Position numbers and translations under genes: made by a program. The notes under the pieces were generated by a model that was not told where the DNA came from, made no database searches, and saw only the letters and a program-made list of their open reading frames with translations. From positions 4,836,001-4,900,000 of the forward strand of contig NZ_CP043839.1 in the NCBI RefSeq assembly GCF_032878955.1: 64,000 nucleotides of DNA, read 5' to 3'. Source of the DNA: Butyricimonas paravirosa. GTDB lineage: Bacteria > Bacteroidota > Bacteroidia > Bacteroidales > Marinifilaceae. Each line of letters opens with the position of its first letter. Positions within the stretch are counted from its first letter, which is position 1. This document shows, in pieces, positions 28,701-37,447 of this stretch.

Positions 28701-29088
28701 CCTGTATTATAAATATGGCGGTTATATCTACAATTCAACTCTCGTGGATAAGGTGGAGAACGTGAACCCGAACGAGAATGGTGATAAACGGATTTTGTAT
28801 GACCGATGGAACAAAGAGGGGGATGTGGCTAAATTTAAAAAAGTGAGTGACGTGTCCGTGACTAACCCGACATCACGTTTTATAGAGAAAGAAAACTACA
28901 TTCAATTACAATCTTTGTCAATTGGTTATGATTTCAGTTGTGATAAATTGAGAGAAATAGGGATTCAGCGTTTGAAACTTTCTGCGATCGGTAATGATAT
29001 TTTTACCTCGTCAACGGTGAAAATGGAAAGAGGTACTTCGTATCCTTTTGCACGTACTTTCTCTCTCTCGGCCCAATTAACTTTTTAA
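25729..29088 (+). CDS. SusC/RagA-family TonB-dependent receptor with STN signalling domain
   Basis: About 1120 residues from ATG 25729; in-frame codons upstream overlap fecR and the stem-loop. In order: a signal region (MKWCIAFICLFTLNLSANVYSQ), the STN domain (about residues 55-120, from VSLDLSDVSVEQFVKAV), a carboxypeptidase-regulatory-like beta domain (GTVKDEHGVTLPGVSVLIKG), the plug with the SusC box VDEVVVNGY-like IDEVVVNGYFTR, and the 22-strand barrel ending in FSLSAQLTF. STN domains are the parts that touch FecR in transcription-coupled receptors, which fits the sigma/FecR genes upstream. The barrel imports a substrate that SusD captures, powered by TonB. Its ligand is unknown. Confidence 0.95.
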   Translation: MKKNRLIRFPGLLKRYKKNLMIMKWCIAFICLFTLNLSANVYSQKNIVSLDLSDVSVEQFVKAVKQQTSLKFMYNSSLIRQAGKISVKVENKELKDVLSMVLGKVNLEYEFFNNVILIRQKGEGKSEQQKKKVVNGTVKDEHGVTLPGVSVLIKGESVGVATDINGKYSITIPENKKEVVFAFSFVGMVPVEVRYTGQDSINVVLKEDVEKIDEVVVNGYFTRKKESYTGVSTTFSGNDLRKVSTGNILNTLSMLDPSFTKVVNNEMGSDPNTIPNFEIRGSSSLKADFDGNPNMPTFIMDGFEVSAEKVFDLDPTRVRFITILKDAAATAIYGSRAANGVVVIETEAPKPGKLQLSYNGSMNFEVADLSDYNLMNAEEKLEYEVRAGLYDKEDRPDWTDDTFDAYNQKLKLVKQGNDVDWLAIPVRELGVGHKHSIIAEGGNESFRYALDLSYSNKIGVMKGSKRDTYGGGIRLQYNLKKLKFTDYASFDHVKSVNSPYGNFSAYQYYNPYYNPYDENGNVKKMLYEYSYYDRGFQTKKMYNELYNAVLPSKDQSTSNRFLNNFAIEYDIIQGLKLKANLSLSVDNGRTDVYKPYENTEFIDKEKKGSYSQGQYEDFSYDVNIILTYFKTFKKHVLNAGFIYNLRETNHDQTDVYALGFPNANMDHISMGAGFKEGDKPGGAYDVTRLVGFVGNLGYTYDERFLLDFSVRSDGSSLYGSNNRWGTFWSLGLGYNLHHEKFMERLTFINLLKIRGSIGTTGGQNFNPYQSMAMYSYNDDRIGAISYSGYIGAILKAFGNKNLRWQKVEKQNVGLDFELFDRRLTGSFNVYDDISKDVLIDVTLAPSLGFSSYKENLGEVKNSGVELTLKGTVIRDREREIYWDIMYNLAHNKNKVTKINQALTAFNDKQDAEVKNKPVIRYKEGLSQNTIWANESLGIDPATGEEIFLDMNGNKVNEWDAANYKPFGSTDPKIYGTIGTMFTYKKWELNAHLYYKYGGYIYNSTLVDKVENVNPNENGDKRILYDRWNKEGDVAKFKKVSDVSVTNPTSRFIEKENYIQLQSLSIGYDFSCDKLREIGIQRLKLSAIGNDIFTSSTVKMERGTSYPFARTFSLSAQLTF

Positions 29089-29100
29089 TCAGGTAACATT

Positions 29101-30528
29101 ATGAAAAAACGAATGAATAAAGCAATAATTCTTTCACTGGTTCTCGTACTTACGGCATGTAACAATTGGTTGGATGTTTCGCCGAAATCAGATATGAAAG
29201 CGGACGATCTGTTTTTGACCGAGGCAGGTTTCCGGGATGGGTTGATCGGTGTTTATGCGCTAATGTGCAGGGAGGACAGTTATGCAAGGGATTTGACGTA
29301 TGGTTATCTCGACGTGCTAGCTCAATATTACAAGAGTCCCCATCAGTTGACCTCTTCGGGATATGAGCATAATTTCAAGAAAGCGGCTGAGTATAATTAC
29401 AAGGAAACAGCGGAAGAAGCCCGGATTCTGGCTATTTGGCAAAACCATTTTACGGCGATCGCCAATATTAACCTGGCTCTTGAATATATTGATAAGAAGA
29501 AGGACGTGTTTTCTTCGGAAGATATTTATAAGATATATAAAGGGGAGTTTTTGGCCTTACGAGCGTTTTTACATTTTGACGTGTTGCGTCTTTTTGCGTC
29601 ATCGGCGAGCATGGATAACGGTAATGGTTTGAATTCGATGGCAATCCCTTACGTTGATGTTTACACGAATGTTGCCCGGCCTCAATTGACGGTGAAAGGG
29701 GTGTTGGAGAAGGTAAAAACCGATCTTTTGGCAGCTAAAGGCCTGATGAAAGGTCTGGAAGTGTTCAAGGGATTGATGGAGTCTTCTGATCCCCAATATA
29801 ACCGGGGACAACGAATGAATTATTATGCGGTGACGGCTCTTCTTGCCCGCGTGTATCTTTATGGTAACGAGAGAGAATTGGCACTTGCACAGGCGAAGGA
29901 GATTATTGGGGAAGTGAATGGTGAGAACCCCACTTCTTACGAGTTGGCCAATAGTTCTGCTACTTCGGGAAATCCGATGTTTAGTTCGGAGCTGATATTC
30001 ACCTTGGATGTGCAAAAATTGAAAGATTTGAGTGAGGTTTATTTTACAGAAAACTCCAATTCTGTTTCCAGCATACTTTCCATGTCATCGTCCGGTAAGG
30101 CAAATATATTTAATTCCGGGGGATTGGAGAGTGATTTTAGAAGTTCGTGGATGACGTCGGGAACTGATGGAGATTCTTATGTTCTGGGAAAATATAAAGA
30201 CATGAAATATATTCCGATGTTTAAACTTTCCGAGCTTTATCTGATTGCGGCAGAAACGGCAACAGGAAGTGAGGCCTATGGTTATTTGAATAAATTGAGG
30301 AATCATAGGGGATTGGCAAATGTAGCACCGACGGCAGATCTTGAAGATAATATCTTTCAGGAGTACCGACGGGAATTTATAGGAGAAGGACAAATGTTCT
30401 TTTACTATAAACGTAAGGTGATGCAAGTGATCGGAGCGGATAATAACATTGCAATAAAGAATCCTAATGCGATTTATAATTTACCGATCCCCACGAATGA
30501 AGTTGATTTTGGAAACATAAAAAAATAG
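29101..30528 (+). CDS. SusD/RagB-family substrate-binding lipoprotein
   Basis: A 475-residue surface lipoprotein with signal peptide and lipobox (LSLVLVLTAC) followed by NNWLDVSPKSDM, the usual SusD start. TPR-like helices (GEFLALRAFLHFDVLRLFA) and a C-terminal LSELYLIAAETATG...YRREFIGEGQMFFYYKR block identify the family. It begins 12 bp behind susC and should act as the lid of that channel. It is somewhat shorter than glycan-binding SusD proteins, which does not by itself reveal the ligand. Confidence 0.93.
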   Translation: MKKRMNKAIILSLVLVLTACNNWLDVSPKSDMKADDLFLTEAGFRDGLIGVYALMCREDSYARDLTYGYLDVLAQYYKSPHQLTSSGYEHNFKKAAEYNYKETAEEARILAIWQNHFTAIANINLALEYIDKKKDVFSSEDIYKIYKGEFLALRAFLHFDVLRLFASSASMDNGNGLNSMAIPYVDVYTNVARPQLTVKGVLEKVKTDLLAAKGLMKGLEVFKGLMESSDPQYNRGQRMNYYAVTALLARVYLYGNERELALAQAKEIIGEVNGENPTSYELANSSATSGNPMFSSELIFTLDVQKLKDLSEVYFTENSNSVSSILSMSSSGKANIFNSGGLESDFRSSWMTSGTDGDSYVLGKYKDMKYIPMFKLSELYLIAAETATGSEAYGYLNKLRNHRGLANVAPTADLEDNIFQEYRREFIGEGQMFFYYKRKVMQVIGADNNIAIKNPNAIYNLPIPTNEVDFGNIKK

Positions 30529-30533
30529 AAGCT

Positions 30534-31274
30534 ATGAGAAAATTATTTATTCTTCTTTTAGGAATCGTATTTTATTCTTGCAGCGAGAATGATCGTTTGA
30601 TATATAGTGAGGGAATGCATGATATATACTATTCTGACGTGACAAAGGACAAAGACAGTATATTCGTGTCTTTACTGACGGCAGAACGGGAATTGACGAC
30701 AACAATTAATGTCAAACTTTTAGGTGATACGTTGCGTGTCTCGGAAAAATTCAAGTTGGAGGTGATTCCGGGAAAAACGACAGCGAAAGAGGGTGTTCAT
30801 TACCAGAAACTTCCTGAAACATACGAGTTCCCTACCGGGGTGTTTGAGTACAAAATGCCGGTGACATTGATTAAAGGAGATGAGGGGATCACGAAAGCTC
30901 CGGTTATCTTGGCGTTGCGTCTTGTTCCGGTTGCCGGTTTGGGTATTGCTTACGAGAATCGTTCCGTTGTGCGGTTGATTATATCGGATATGCTCCGGAA
31001 ACCGGAAGGAGATGCGTATTATGAAGATATGGGGGCCTTCGTGGGTTTGTTCGGTGAGTATTCAAGGAAAAAACATACGATGATTATCGAGTTGACCGGG
31101 CATGATTTTTGGGATCTCGGTTATGGGGATAGGCCTGATTATAACGATGATTATAAAATTTATTACGAGTCCGGTTATTATACCCCGTATGCCAGAAAAT
31201 TATACAAGATCATCACGGAGAATAGGATAGAGGATGAAAATGGAAAGGTCATGCAGGGGTGGATGGTTCCTTAA
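30534..31274 (+). CDS. DUF4843-type lipoprotein of the SusCD locus
   Basis: A 246-residue lipoprotein (signal MRKLFILLLGIVFYSC) starting 5 bp behind susD. The order of beta-strand segments (IFVSLLTAERELTTTINVKLLG, KLEVIPGKTTAKEGVHYQKL, VILALRLVPVAGLGIAYE; quoted in parts) is that of the DUF4843 family, which typically follows susD in Bacteroidota uptake loci with a PKD-like protein next. The function is unknown; a role as surface accessory in substrate binding is plausible. The family assignment is by pattern recognition, not by search. Confidence 0.75.
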   Translation: MRKLFILLLGIVFYSCSENDRLIYSEGMHDIYYSDVTKDKDSIFVSLLTAERELTTTINVKLLGDTLRVSEKFKLEVIPGKTTAKEGVHYQKLPETYEFPTGVFEYKMPVTLIKGDEGITKAPVILALRLVPVAGLGIAYENRSVVRLIISDMLRKPEGDAYYEDMGAFVGLFGEYSRKKHTMIIELTGHDFWDLGYGDRPDYNDDYKIYYESGYYTPYARKLYKIITENRIEDENGKVMQGWMVP

Positions 31275-31312
31275 ATAGTAAGAAATTATGATGGATTAAT
31301 AATGAGATTGTT

Positions 31313-32908
31313 ATGAAAAATTTGAAATATATATTGATTTTATTGCTCCTTGTCCCGTTTTCATGTATTGATGACAAGTCGAAATTTAGTGATACCGAGA
31401 TAGATGAAATCGTGATTACAGGTATAGAGAAAAGTCGGGAAATAGAGGTCGGTTCCAAGTTGGAAATTTCTCCGGTGGTGACCACTAAATTCGGAGAGAA
31501 ATCGAAACTTTCTTACGTGTGGTATAAATACAATCAAGAGCAGCATGTGGCTGATACTTTGTCCCGGGAGAAAGATTTGAGTGTTGTTATCGGTGATGTA
31601 TTACCGGGTGTTGAAAATACATTGGTCTTTAAAGTGATTGACGATCAAACGGGTGTTTATGCGTTGAATAAATCTACTTTCACCACGGTAGGTAAATATT
31701 CGGGCGGAACGTTGGCTTTGTGTAAAACGGATGGGGAAATGGATTTGGCCATGTTGAAGAAAGACGGGACGACGTTGTACGAGAATATTTATGCTACGGC
31801 AAATAATGGCGAAAAACTGGGAACTGCATCTAAACGTATTTTCCAGACGGATCTTTATCCGAGAAATCCGTTGGCGTATAAAGCTGTTATTGTTACTTGT
31901 GATGACGAGACAGGGGGTGTTTATCTTGATCCCACTATTTTCGAGAGAAAGGATGATATGAAAAATAAGTTTATGTTTGGTGACGAGTTGGAGGGGAAAT
32001 TGGCTATCACGGGATATGCCGAAGGCCAAGGAACGGATTATATAACAATGAATGGTAAAGTGTATGTCAGAGAATACGGGTCTTCTGAAGAAAACGTGAG
32101 TTGGAATCCGGCTTTAGTTTTTCTTGCAGACCCGACAGATTATTCCATGGCAAATTACACGGCTCACCCGACAGATCATCCATTCTACGCCTCTCCGTTA
32201 TTCTATGATAATTTAAACGGGCGGTTTGCATTTAACCAACAGGGTGGATTTTTTAGTTCATTGGCAGGGGTAGATTCGGATTTCTCGAAATTTGATCCTA
32301 ATAATATGGGAAAGGGGGTTAAAATGATTTTGTCCGGGAGCATGAATAGCACGCTTGATGAGGTTTGGGCATTGATGAAAGATGAGAATAAAGATGAGTA
32401 CTTTGTGATCACGTACAAGTTCACGTTTGTTGCATGGACTAGTTACACGTTCTTCTCGTTGTCAAAATCGGCACTTTCTAAAGCGTCAAATGCCGATCTT
32501 TATAGTGCATCAATCTTTATCCCGGGGACGAAACCGAAGATCGGACACATGAATCCGTGGGAAATGAGCGCTAAAGGAATTTCGGATATATTCTTTTTTG
32601 TAAGCAATAATAAAGTAATGGCTTTTAACGTGAAGACTTTGTCCGGAGGTGTATTGATTGATGGAGATACGGAGGGTTACACGGTGACAAGCGTCGATTG
32701 TACAGAAGTGGCCGCCCCGACAGAGACTGATCCGAAAGCATCGTTCGTGCAATTGACTTTGGGAGTTAAAGATAAAAAGTTATCGTCTAAATCGGGAGGG
32801 ATTGCCGTGTATCGTTTAAACAGTATTGGTGGAATTTCGGCTCAAAAAATGTATGCCAAGACTGGTTTCTGCGATGAGGTGATTGCTACGGTGGAAAAAA
32901 CGAATTGA
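31313..32908 (+). CDS. PKD-like family lipoprotein of the SusCD locus
   Basis: A 531-residue lipoprotein (signal ending LVPFSC). After the cysteine comes a PKD-like beta-sandwich (ISPVVTTKFGEKSKLSYVWY, then SREKDLSVVIGDVLPG) and a long C-terminal region that may be a beta-propeller or similar (repeated aromatic/glycine strands such as GGTLALCKTDGEMDLAML). Such PKD-like lipoproteins regularly accompany DUF4843 proteins and SusCD. It starts 38 bp behind the DUF4843 gene. It is probably a second surface-exposed binding component; the substrate is unknown. Confidence 0.7.
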   Translation: MKNLKYILILLLLVPFSCIDDKSKFSDTEIDEIVITGIEKSREIEVGSKLEISPVVTTKFGEKSKLSYVWYKYNQEQHVADTLSREKDLSVVIGDVLPGVENTLVFKVIDDQTGVYALNKSTFTTVGKYSGGTLALCKTDGEMDLAMLKKDGTTLYENIYATANNGEKLGTASKRIFQTDLYPRNPLAYKAVIVTCDDETGGVYLDPTIFERKDDMKNKFMFGDELEGKLAITGYAEGQGTDYITMNGKVYVREYGSSEENVSWNPALVFLADPTDYSMANYTAHPTDHPFYASPLFYDNLNGRFAFNQQGGFFSSLAGVDSDFSKFDPNNMGKGVKMILSGSMNSTLDEVWALMKDENKDEYFVITYKFTFVAWTSYTFFSLSKSALSKASNADLYSASIFIPGTKPKIGHMNPWEMSAKGISDIFFFVSNNKVMAFNVKTLSGGVLIDGDTEGYTVTSVDCTEVAAPTETDPKASFVQLTLGVKDKKLSSKSGGIAVYRLNSIGGISAQKMYAKTGFCDEVIATVEKTN

Positions 32909-32930
32909 AAAAGGATTAATAATTTGATTT

Positions 32931-34070
32931 ATGAAGACAAGTATAAAAAGTTTTGTCGTTTTAATATCTTGTGGGTTATTTGCTTGTCAACCGGGCAAGC
33001 AAATAATCCAAGGGGAAACGGGTAATTTGAATACAAATAAAATGTATTTATGCGAGGTCGTGAGTGATTATTGGAAATCTCATAGAGCCGTGGACTCGGT
33101 AGATGTGATAGACGGAAAATTCATGTTTGAATTGGAGAATGTGCAGCCGGAACTTTATTTTTTGGGGGATTCTCCGAATCATGGAGGGTATTTTTTTCTG
33201 GATGGGAAGAGAATAAAGGTGCAACCGGAAAAAGTGACAGAAGAAGAAATTCTTTGGAAAGTCGAGGGTTCTTCTTTGGATCAAAAATATCGAGCTTTTA
33301 TGGAGCAATGGGATGAGGCGACTTTTAAGCAGATAACCGATTCTTTGGATACGCTCTTTTTTCAGGCTCGTGATGCGGGGAACCGGGAAGAAATGGCTAG
33401 GATAAAGGAGGAATCCATATATTATTACGACGAAGGAAGAGCAAGAAGTGCTGCTTTAGTGAAAGAGGTTTTGGAAAAGAATAAAGAGAATTCTTTTGGA
33501 ATGTATTTGTATTATTACAAGCAATTTCAGCATAAAGATTTTCCAATGCTGGAAGAGATTATAGCGGAAAAGGCTTATATCGAGAGTTTCGGGGCAGCCG
33601 CGAAGAATACCCGTTATCTTCCTTGGGTAATGGAAAAATTAGGTAAATATGAAGGATGTGCGATAGGTCACGAGGCTCCCAAAATTGTAGGGAAGGACAC
33701 GTTAGGAAATGAATTGAAGTTAAGTGATCTGCGTGGAAATTACGTGCTGGTTGATTTTTGGAACTCGTATTGTCACTGGTGTCGGGAGGAAACACCGGCA
33801 TTGAAACGGGCCCTGGAGCATTTTGCCAGGAAGAATTTCAAAATACTAGGAGTGTCTTCTGATCGGGTGAAGAAACTTTGGATGGATGCGATTCACGAGG
33901 ATGGCAGTTATTGGGATCATCTGATGTTGGAGAAAGGGGATGACGTGATGGATCGCTATTGCATCAAGGGAATTCCCCATATCATACTGGTCGGACCGGA
34001 CGGGAAGATTCTGGCCAAGGAGTTGAGGGGGCAGGATTTGATAGACGTGCCGGATCAATTTGTGAAGTAA
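32931..34070 (+). CDS. TlpA-like thioredoxin lipoprotein (DUF4369 + redoxin)
   Basis: A 379-residue lipoprotein (LISCGLFAC). The N-terminal third (NTNKMYLCEVVSDYWKS, VDVIDGKFMFELEN) matches the DUF4369 beta domain often fused to TlpA-like redoxins. The C-terminal half is a thioredoxin fold with active site CHWC (FWNSYCHWCREETPAL) and cis-proline segment KGIPHIILVGPDG. It is the last gene of the locus and ends at a tandem-hairpin terminator. A redox protein coupled to a SusCD system could act on disulfides or metal centres of the imported ligand, which is inference. Confidence 0.85.
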   Translation: MKTSIKSFVVLISCGLFACQPGKQIIQGETGNLNTNKMYLCEVVSDYWKSHRAVDSVDVIDGKFMFELENVQPELYFLGDSPNHGGYFFLDGKRIKVQPEKVTEEEILWKVEGSSLDQKYRAFMEQWDEATFKQITDSLDTLFFQARDAGNREEMARIKEESIYYYDEGRARSAALVKEVLEKNKENSFGMYLYYYKQFQHKDFPMLEEIIAEKAYIESFGAAAKNTRYLPWVMEKLGKYEGCAIGHEAPKIVGKDTLGNELKLSDLRGNYVLVDFWNSYCHWCREETPALKRALEHFARKNFKILGVSSDRVKKLWMDAIHEDGSYWDHLMLEKGDDVMDRYCIKGIPHIILVGPDGKILAKELRGQDLIDVPDQFVK

Positions 34071-34096
34071 ACGAATTAACCCGAATTCAATCGTGA

Positions 34097-34195
34097 ATAT
34101 CTCGTGAAAGTCCCGTAAAAGGACGATACAGACGAGATATAGCCGAGATAAAGACGACTTAAAGCCAAGTGGAGTCGTCTTTATCTCTTTTTTTT
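34097..34195 (+). terminator. Tandem hairpins and terminator after the first SusCD locus
   Basis: A first hairpin (atatctcgt 34097-34105 with acgagatat 34132-34140) is followed by a perfect 14-bp stem (agataaagacgact 34146-34159 with agtcgtctttatct 34173-34186) and a T run. Confidence 0.85.
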
Positions 34196-34252
34196 AACAC
34201 TTGTACGTGTCGGATAAGTCTTTAGCTGGGTTTGATTTCTACTTTATTTGGG

Positions 34253-35515
34253 CTATAAAAAACTGATAAGTAGCATGACGTTCAGTAAGGTGACAATTCC
34301 CCCGATCACGTACAGGAGCCATTTCGTGTAGGTAGAATTTTTGTATTTTCCCATGACCTTGGACGAGGAAGTGAGGTAAACTTGCGTGAAAATGGTGATC
34401 GGTAACTGTACGCTTAGAGCCATTTGCGAGTAAATCAACCCTTGGAAAGGATTCGATACTACCATGATCAGGGCAAAAGCGAGGATGAGGGAAGTTAGCA
34501 CACCGATGCGGGAATGACTGTCCTTGATGTCGTAAGGCTCCTTGTATATTCCAGCGAAAATGGAGCCGGCAGCCATACCTGAGGTAATAGTAGAAGAAAT
34601 TCCGGCAAACAGGAGAGCCACGGCAAAGATCACGGAGGCATTATTCCCAAGCAATGGTGCCAGCAGGGAATTGGCTTGTTCCAGTTCCGTGACGGGAGTT
34701 CCGGTTCCGAAAAATGCGGCAGCAGCCAGTAGGATCATGGCGCTGTTGATGGCCCAACCGATCACCATGGAGAGGATCGTGTCGGCATATTCGTAGCGTA
34801 ATTGTTTTTTGATGATTTTATCGTCTTGTATATTCCATTGACGGCTTTGGATGACTTCCGAGTGAAGGAATAGATTGTGGGGCATGACCACGGCCCCGAG
34901 TACGCTCATGATAACGACCATGGAGCCTTCGGGAAAAGCGGGGGTAACCCATACGGGCAAGGCTGTATTCCAGTCGATCTCCACGAGGGAGAGTTCGTAG
35001 ATGAACGATAAGCCGATGATGGAAACAAAAGCAATGATCCATTTCTCGATCACCCGGTAGGTATTCGTGAACAACATGATAACCACGAAAATCAATACGA
35101 GTATTGATCCTGCCCGGATCGGGATGTTGAATAACATTTGCAAGGCAATGGCCCCACCTAGTATTTCGGCTAGAGAGGTGGAGATGGAGGCGAGCATGGC
35201 AGAGTAAAGAATACCTTTGGCATAACGGGGTTTCAAGTATTCGCTGGCGGCTTCCGAAAGGCATAAGCCGGAGGCAATTCCCAAGTGGGCCACGTTGTGT
35301 TGCAACACGATCAGCATGATCGTGGACAGGGTGACCATCCATAATAGAGAATAACCGAATTCGGCACCGGCGGCCAGGTTGGAGGCCCAGTTTCCCGGAT
35401 CGATAAAGCCCACGGTGACAAGTAGGCCGGGACCTATATATTTAAATATTTCCAGTCCCCCGAGTTTCGGGTTATGTTTTGCCGTGTTCAGTAGTTCTTT
35501 GAATTGTTTTAACAT
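34253..35515 (-). CDS. mntH: Nramp-family divalent metal transporter
   Basis: A 420-residue membrane protein with about eleven hydrophobic segments. The metal-binding residues appear in the helix 1 motif GFIDPGNWASN (DPGN) and the helix 6 motif VMPHNLFLHS (MPH). It should import Mn2+ or Fe2+ by proton symport. It is a single gene facing away from the calcium antiporter gene and ending towards the SusCD terminator. The symbol reflects family membership; bacterial Nramp proteins of this group could prefer manganese or iron. Confidence 0.88.
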   Translation of the reverse strand: MLKQFKELLNTAKHNPKLGGLEIFKYIGPGLLVTVGFIDPGNWASNLAAGAEFGYSLLWMVTLSTIMLIVLQHNVAHLGIASGLCLSEAASEYLKPRYAKGILYSAMLASISTSLAEILGGAIALQMLFNIPIRAGSILVLIFVVIMLFTNTYRVIEKWIIAFVSIIGLSFIYELSLVEIDWNTALPVWVTPAFPEGSMVVIMSVLGAVVMPHNLFLHSEVIQSRQWNIQDDKIIKKQLRYEYADTILSMVIGWAINSAMILLAAAAFFGTGTPVTELEQANSLLAPLLGNNASVIFAVALLFAGISSTITSGMAAGSIFAGIYKEPYDIKDSHSRIGVLTSLILAFALIMVVSNPFQGLIYSQMALSVQLPITIFTQVYLTSSSKVMGKYKNSTYTKWLLYVIGGIVTLLNVMLLISFL

Positions 35516-35657
35516 GTTGTTCGAGTTAAAAGCTAAAGGTTAAAAGCCGATCGTGTAATTTTATTATTATTTTTGAAACTTCAAAAGTACGAATAACGAT
35601 GAATATTTGTTCTCGTGACCGTGAACTTTTAGTATTAACTTTTAACTTTTGATTTTC

Positions 35658-36590
35658 ATGTTGATTCCTGTACTTCTTGTCGTGGCCTCTTTGGTGGTAC
35701 TTTATTTCGGGGCAGATTTTCTGGTGAAAGGTAGTTCATCGCTGGCCGTGCGTTTTGGAATATCTCCTTTAGTTGTCGGTTTGACCGTGGTGGCATTCGG
35801 GACAAGCGCACCGGAGTTACTGGTTAGCGTGCAGTCGGCATTGGAAGGTAATCCGGGAATTGCCGTGGGAAACGTGATGGGATCTAATATATTCAATGTT
35901 TGTGCTATTCTTGGAATTTCAGCGATGATTTACCCGTTGAGGGTGAATCCCCGGTTGATTCGGCTGGATGCACCCGTGATGCTGGTGGCCACGTTATTGT
36001 TCGTGGGGATATTTCATAACGGGAGTTTCGGAAGATGGGCCGGGATATTGTTTTTTGCCGGGATATGTGCCTATATGATTTACTGCGTGTACAAGGCCAA
36101 GCGGGGAGAGGTGGTTGAAGGGGACGAGGAAATCAAACCCACGAAGAGCTGGATGCTGGATGTCGTGTTGGTGATCGCGGGACTTGCTTTGTTGGTATGG
36201 GGATCGGGCTTGCTCGTCGATAATGCCGTGATTATCGCGAAAGCCTTGGGATGGAGCGAGGCGGTGATCGGTTTGACGATCGTGGCAGCAGGGACAAGTA
36301 TGCCGGAACTGGCAACTTCCGTGGTGGCTGCCTTGAAAAAACGTACGGATATTGCCATCGGTAACGTGATCGGTTCGAATATATTCAATCTTTTGGCTGT
36401 TTTAGGATTAACGGCGACGATTGCACCCGTGGAGACCAACCAGATTAACTGGACGGATATGCTGGTGATGCTCGGAACTTCTTTACTTCTGTTGCCTTTC
36501 ATGCGAACGGGATTCAAGATCGGGCGGGGGGAAGGTGTCGTGCTGTTCGTTATTTATATCGCTTATACCGTCTATTTGCTTGTTTATTAA
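35658..36590 (+). CDS. Calcium/sodium antiporter (CaCA family, YrbG type)
   Basis: About 310 residues from ATG 35658; a TTG at 35649 is also in frame. The two inverted alpha repeats of cation/Ca2+ exchangers are clear: AFGTSAPELLVSVQSALEG near residue 50 and AAGTSMPELATSVVAALKK near residue 217, each followed by the GNVMGSNIFN / GNVIGSNIFN pattern. It contains ten hydrophobic segments and exchanges Ca2+ for Na+ or H+. It is divergent to the Nramp gene, so two metal carriers share one 140-bp upstream region. Confidence 0.92.
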   Translation: MLIPVLLVVASLVVLYFGADFLVKGSSSLAVRFGISPLVVGLTVVAFGTSAPELLVSVQSALEGNPGIAVGNVMGSNIFNVCAILGISAMIYPLRVNPRLIRLDAPVMLVATLLFVGIFHNGSFGRWAGILFFAGICAYMIYCVYKAKRGEVVEGDEEIKPTKSWMLDVVLVIAGLALLVWGSGLLVDNAVIIAKALGWSEAVIGLTIVAAGTSMPELATSVVAALKKRTDIAIGNVIGSNIFNLLAVLGLTATIAPVETNQINWTDMLVMLGTSLLLLPFMRTGFKIGRGEGVVLFVIYIAYTVYLLVY

Positions 36591-36661
36591 TTGTTTGTTG
36601 GTATATGAAACCTTTAGAGGAGAGAAAAAAAGTGTGAGGGAATAAAAAGAATGTTTATTTC

Positions 36662-36693
36662 TTGGTAGGAATGGGTTATTTTCCTTAAATTTG
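36662..36693 (+). promoter_or_regulatory. Promoter of the second sigma/FecR operon
   Basis: -7 element taaatttg (36686-36693) with ttg at 36662-36664 and a 21-bp spacer, very like the promoter of the first sigma gene. A ribosome site aaggag lies at 36730-36735. Confidence 0.65.
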
Positions 36694-36745
36694 GTTGCGT
36701 TACTTGAGTGCTTGGTAGTGGTGTATTTTAAGGAGTAACACAATT

Positions 36746-37324
36746 ATGGGGGGAAGTTTCATGCAGAATGAGCAACAAATATTATTGGAACATTTAGCCA
36801 AAGATAGTGATTTGGCTTATACTCTATTGTACAAGCAATTCTACGTTCCGATGGTGCTTTTTGCTAGTAAATATATTAATAATGAGGAGGAGGCGAAGGA
36901 TGTAGTACAAGAGTTCTTTATTTCCATGTTGGGACTAAAAAAAGAATTCGAGAATGTTACAGCATTAAAAGTTTATCTTTATAGTTCGGTTAAGAATAGG
37001 TGTACGAACTATTTACGGCATGAGCGGGTAAAAGGGCGTTACGAGGCTTTCGTGATGCAGGAGTTCGATGATGTGGATTTGTTTTGGGACCGAGTGTTGG
37101 AAGAAGATGTTTATTCCCGTGTGATGGAGATGGTCGAGGAACTCCCCAAGCAATGCCGGAGTGTGATGACACTTTCGTTGGAAGGATACAAAATTTCTGA
37201 AGTTGCGGAGAAAATGGGAATTTCTCTTGAAACGGCGAAAGAATATAAAAAAGAGAGTAAAAAACGATTGACAACTCGTTTGCAGACATTAGGATTAAGT
37301 ATGTTCGTGCAATTATTTTTCTAG
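36746..37324 (+). CDS. ECF RNA polymerase sigma factor (FecI-like)
   Basis: A 192-residue ECF sigma factor. Region 2 contains KYINNEEEAKDVVQEFFIS and region 4 KISEVAEKMGISLETAKEYK. The protein is the second sigma/FecR partner of this type in the window and differs clearly from the first, so each locus probably has its own specificity. ATG 36746 follows an AAGGAG at a suitable distance; ATG 36761 is possible. It precedes a FecR gene and SusC/SusD genes. Confidence 0.93.
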   Translation: MGGSFMQNEQQILLEHLAKDSDLAYTLLYKQFYVPMVLFASKYINNEEEAKDVVQEFFISMLGLKKEFENVTALKVYLYSSVKNRCTNYLRHERVKGRYEAFVMQEFDDVDLFWDRVLEEDVYSRVMEMVEELPKQCRSVMTLSLEGYKISEVAEKMGISLETAKEYKKESKKRLTTRLQTLGLSMFVQLFF

Positions 37325-37358
37325 ATACAATTTCATTGAATCATAAGTTATAAAAAAT

Positions 37359-37393
37359 AAAAAGAGAAAATTTTATTTATTTTTTCTCTTTTT
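37359..37393 (+). terminator. Stem-loop between sigma and fecR genes
   Basis: A perfect 12-bp stem (aaaaagagaaaa 37359-37370 with ttttctcttttt 37382-37393), T-rich on the 3' arm. It may attenuate read-through from the sigma gene into fecR or terminate part of the transcripts. Confidence 0.6.
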
Positions 37394-37447
37394 CATCCCC
37401 CCCGTTTTATTTCAAAGGGTGTTTTATTTATAGAAACATGAATAAAA

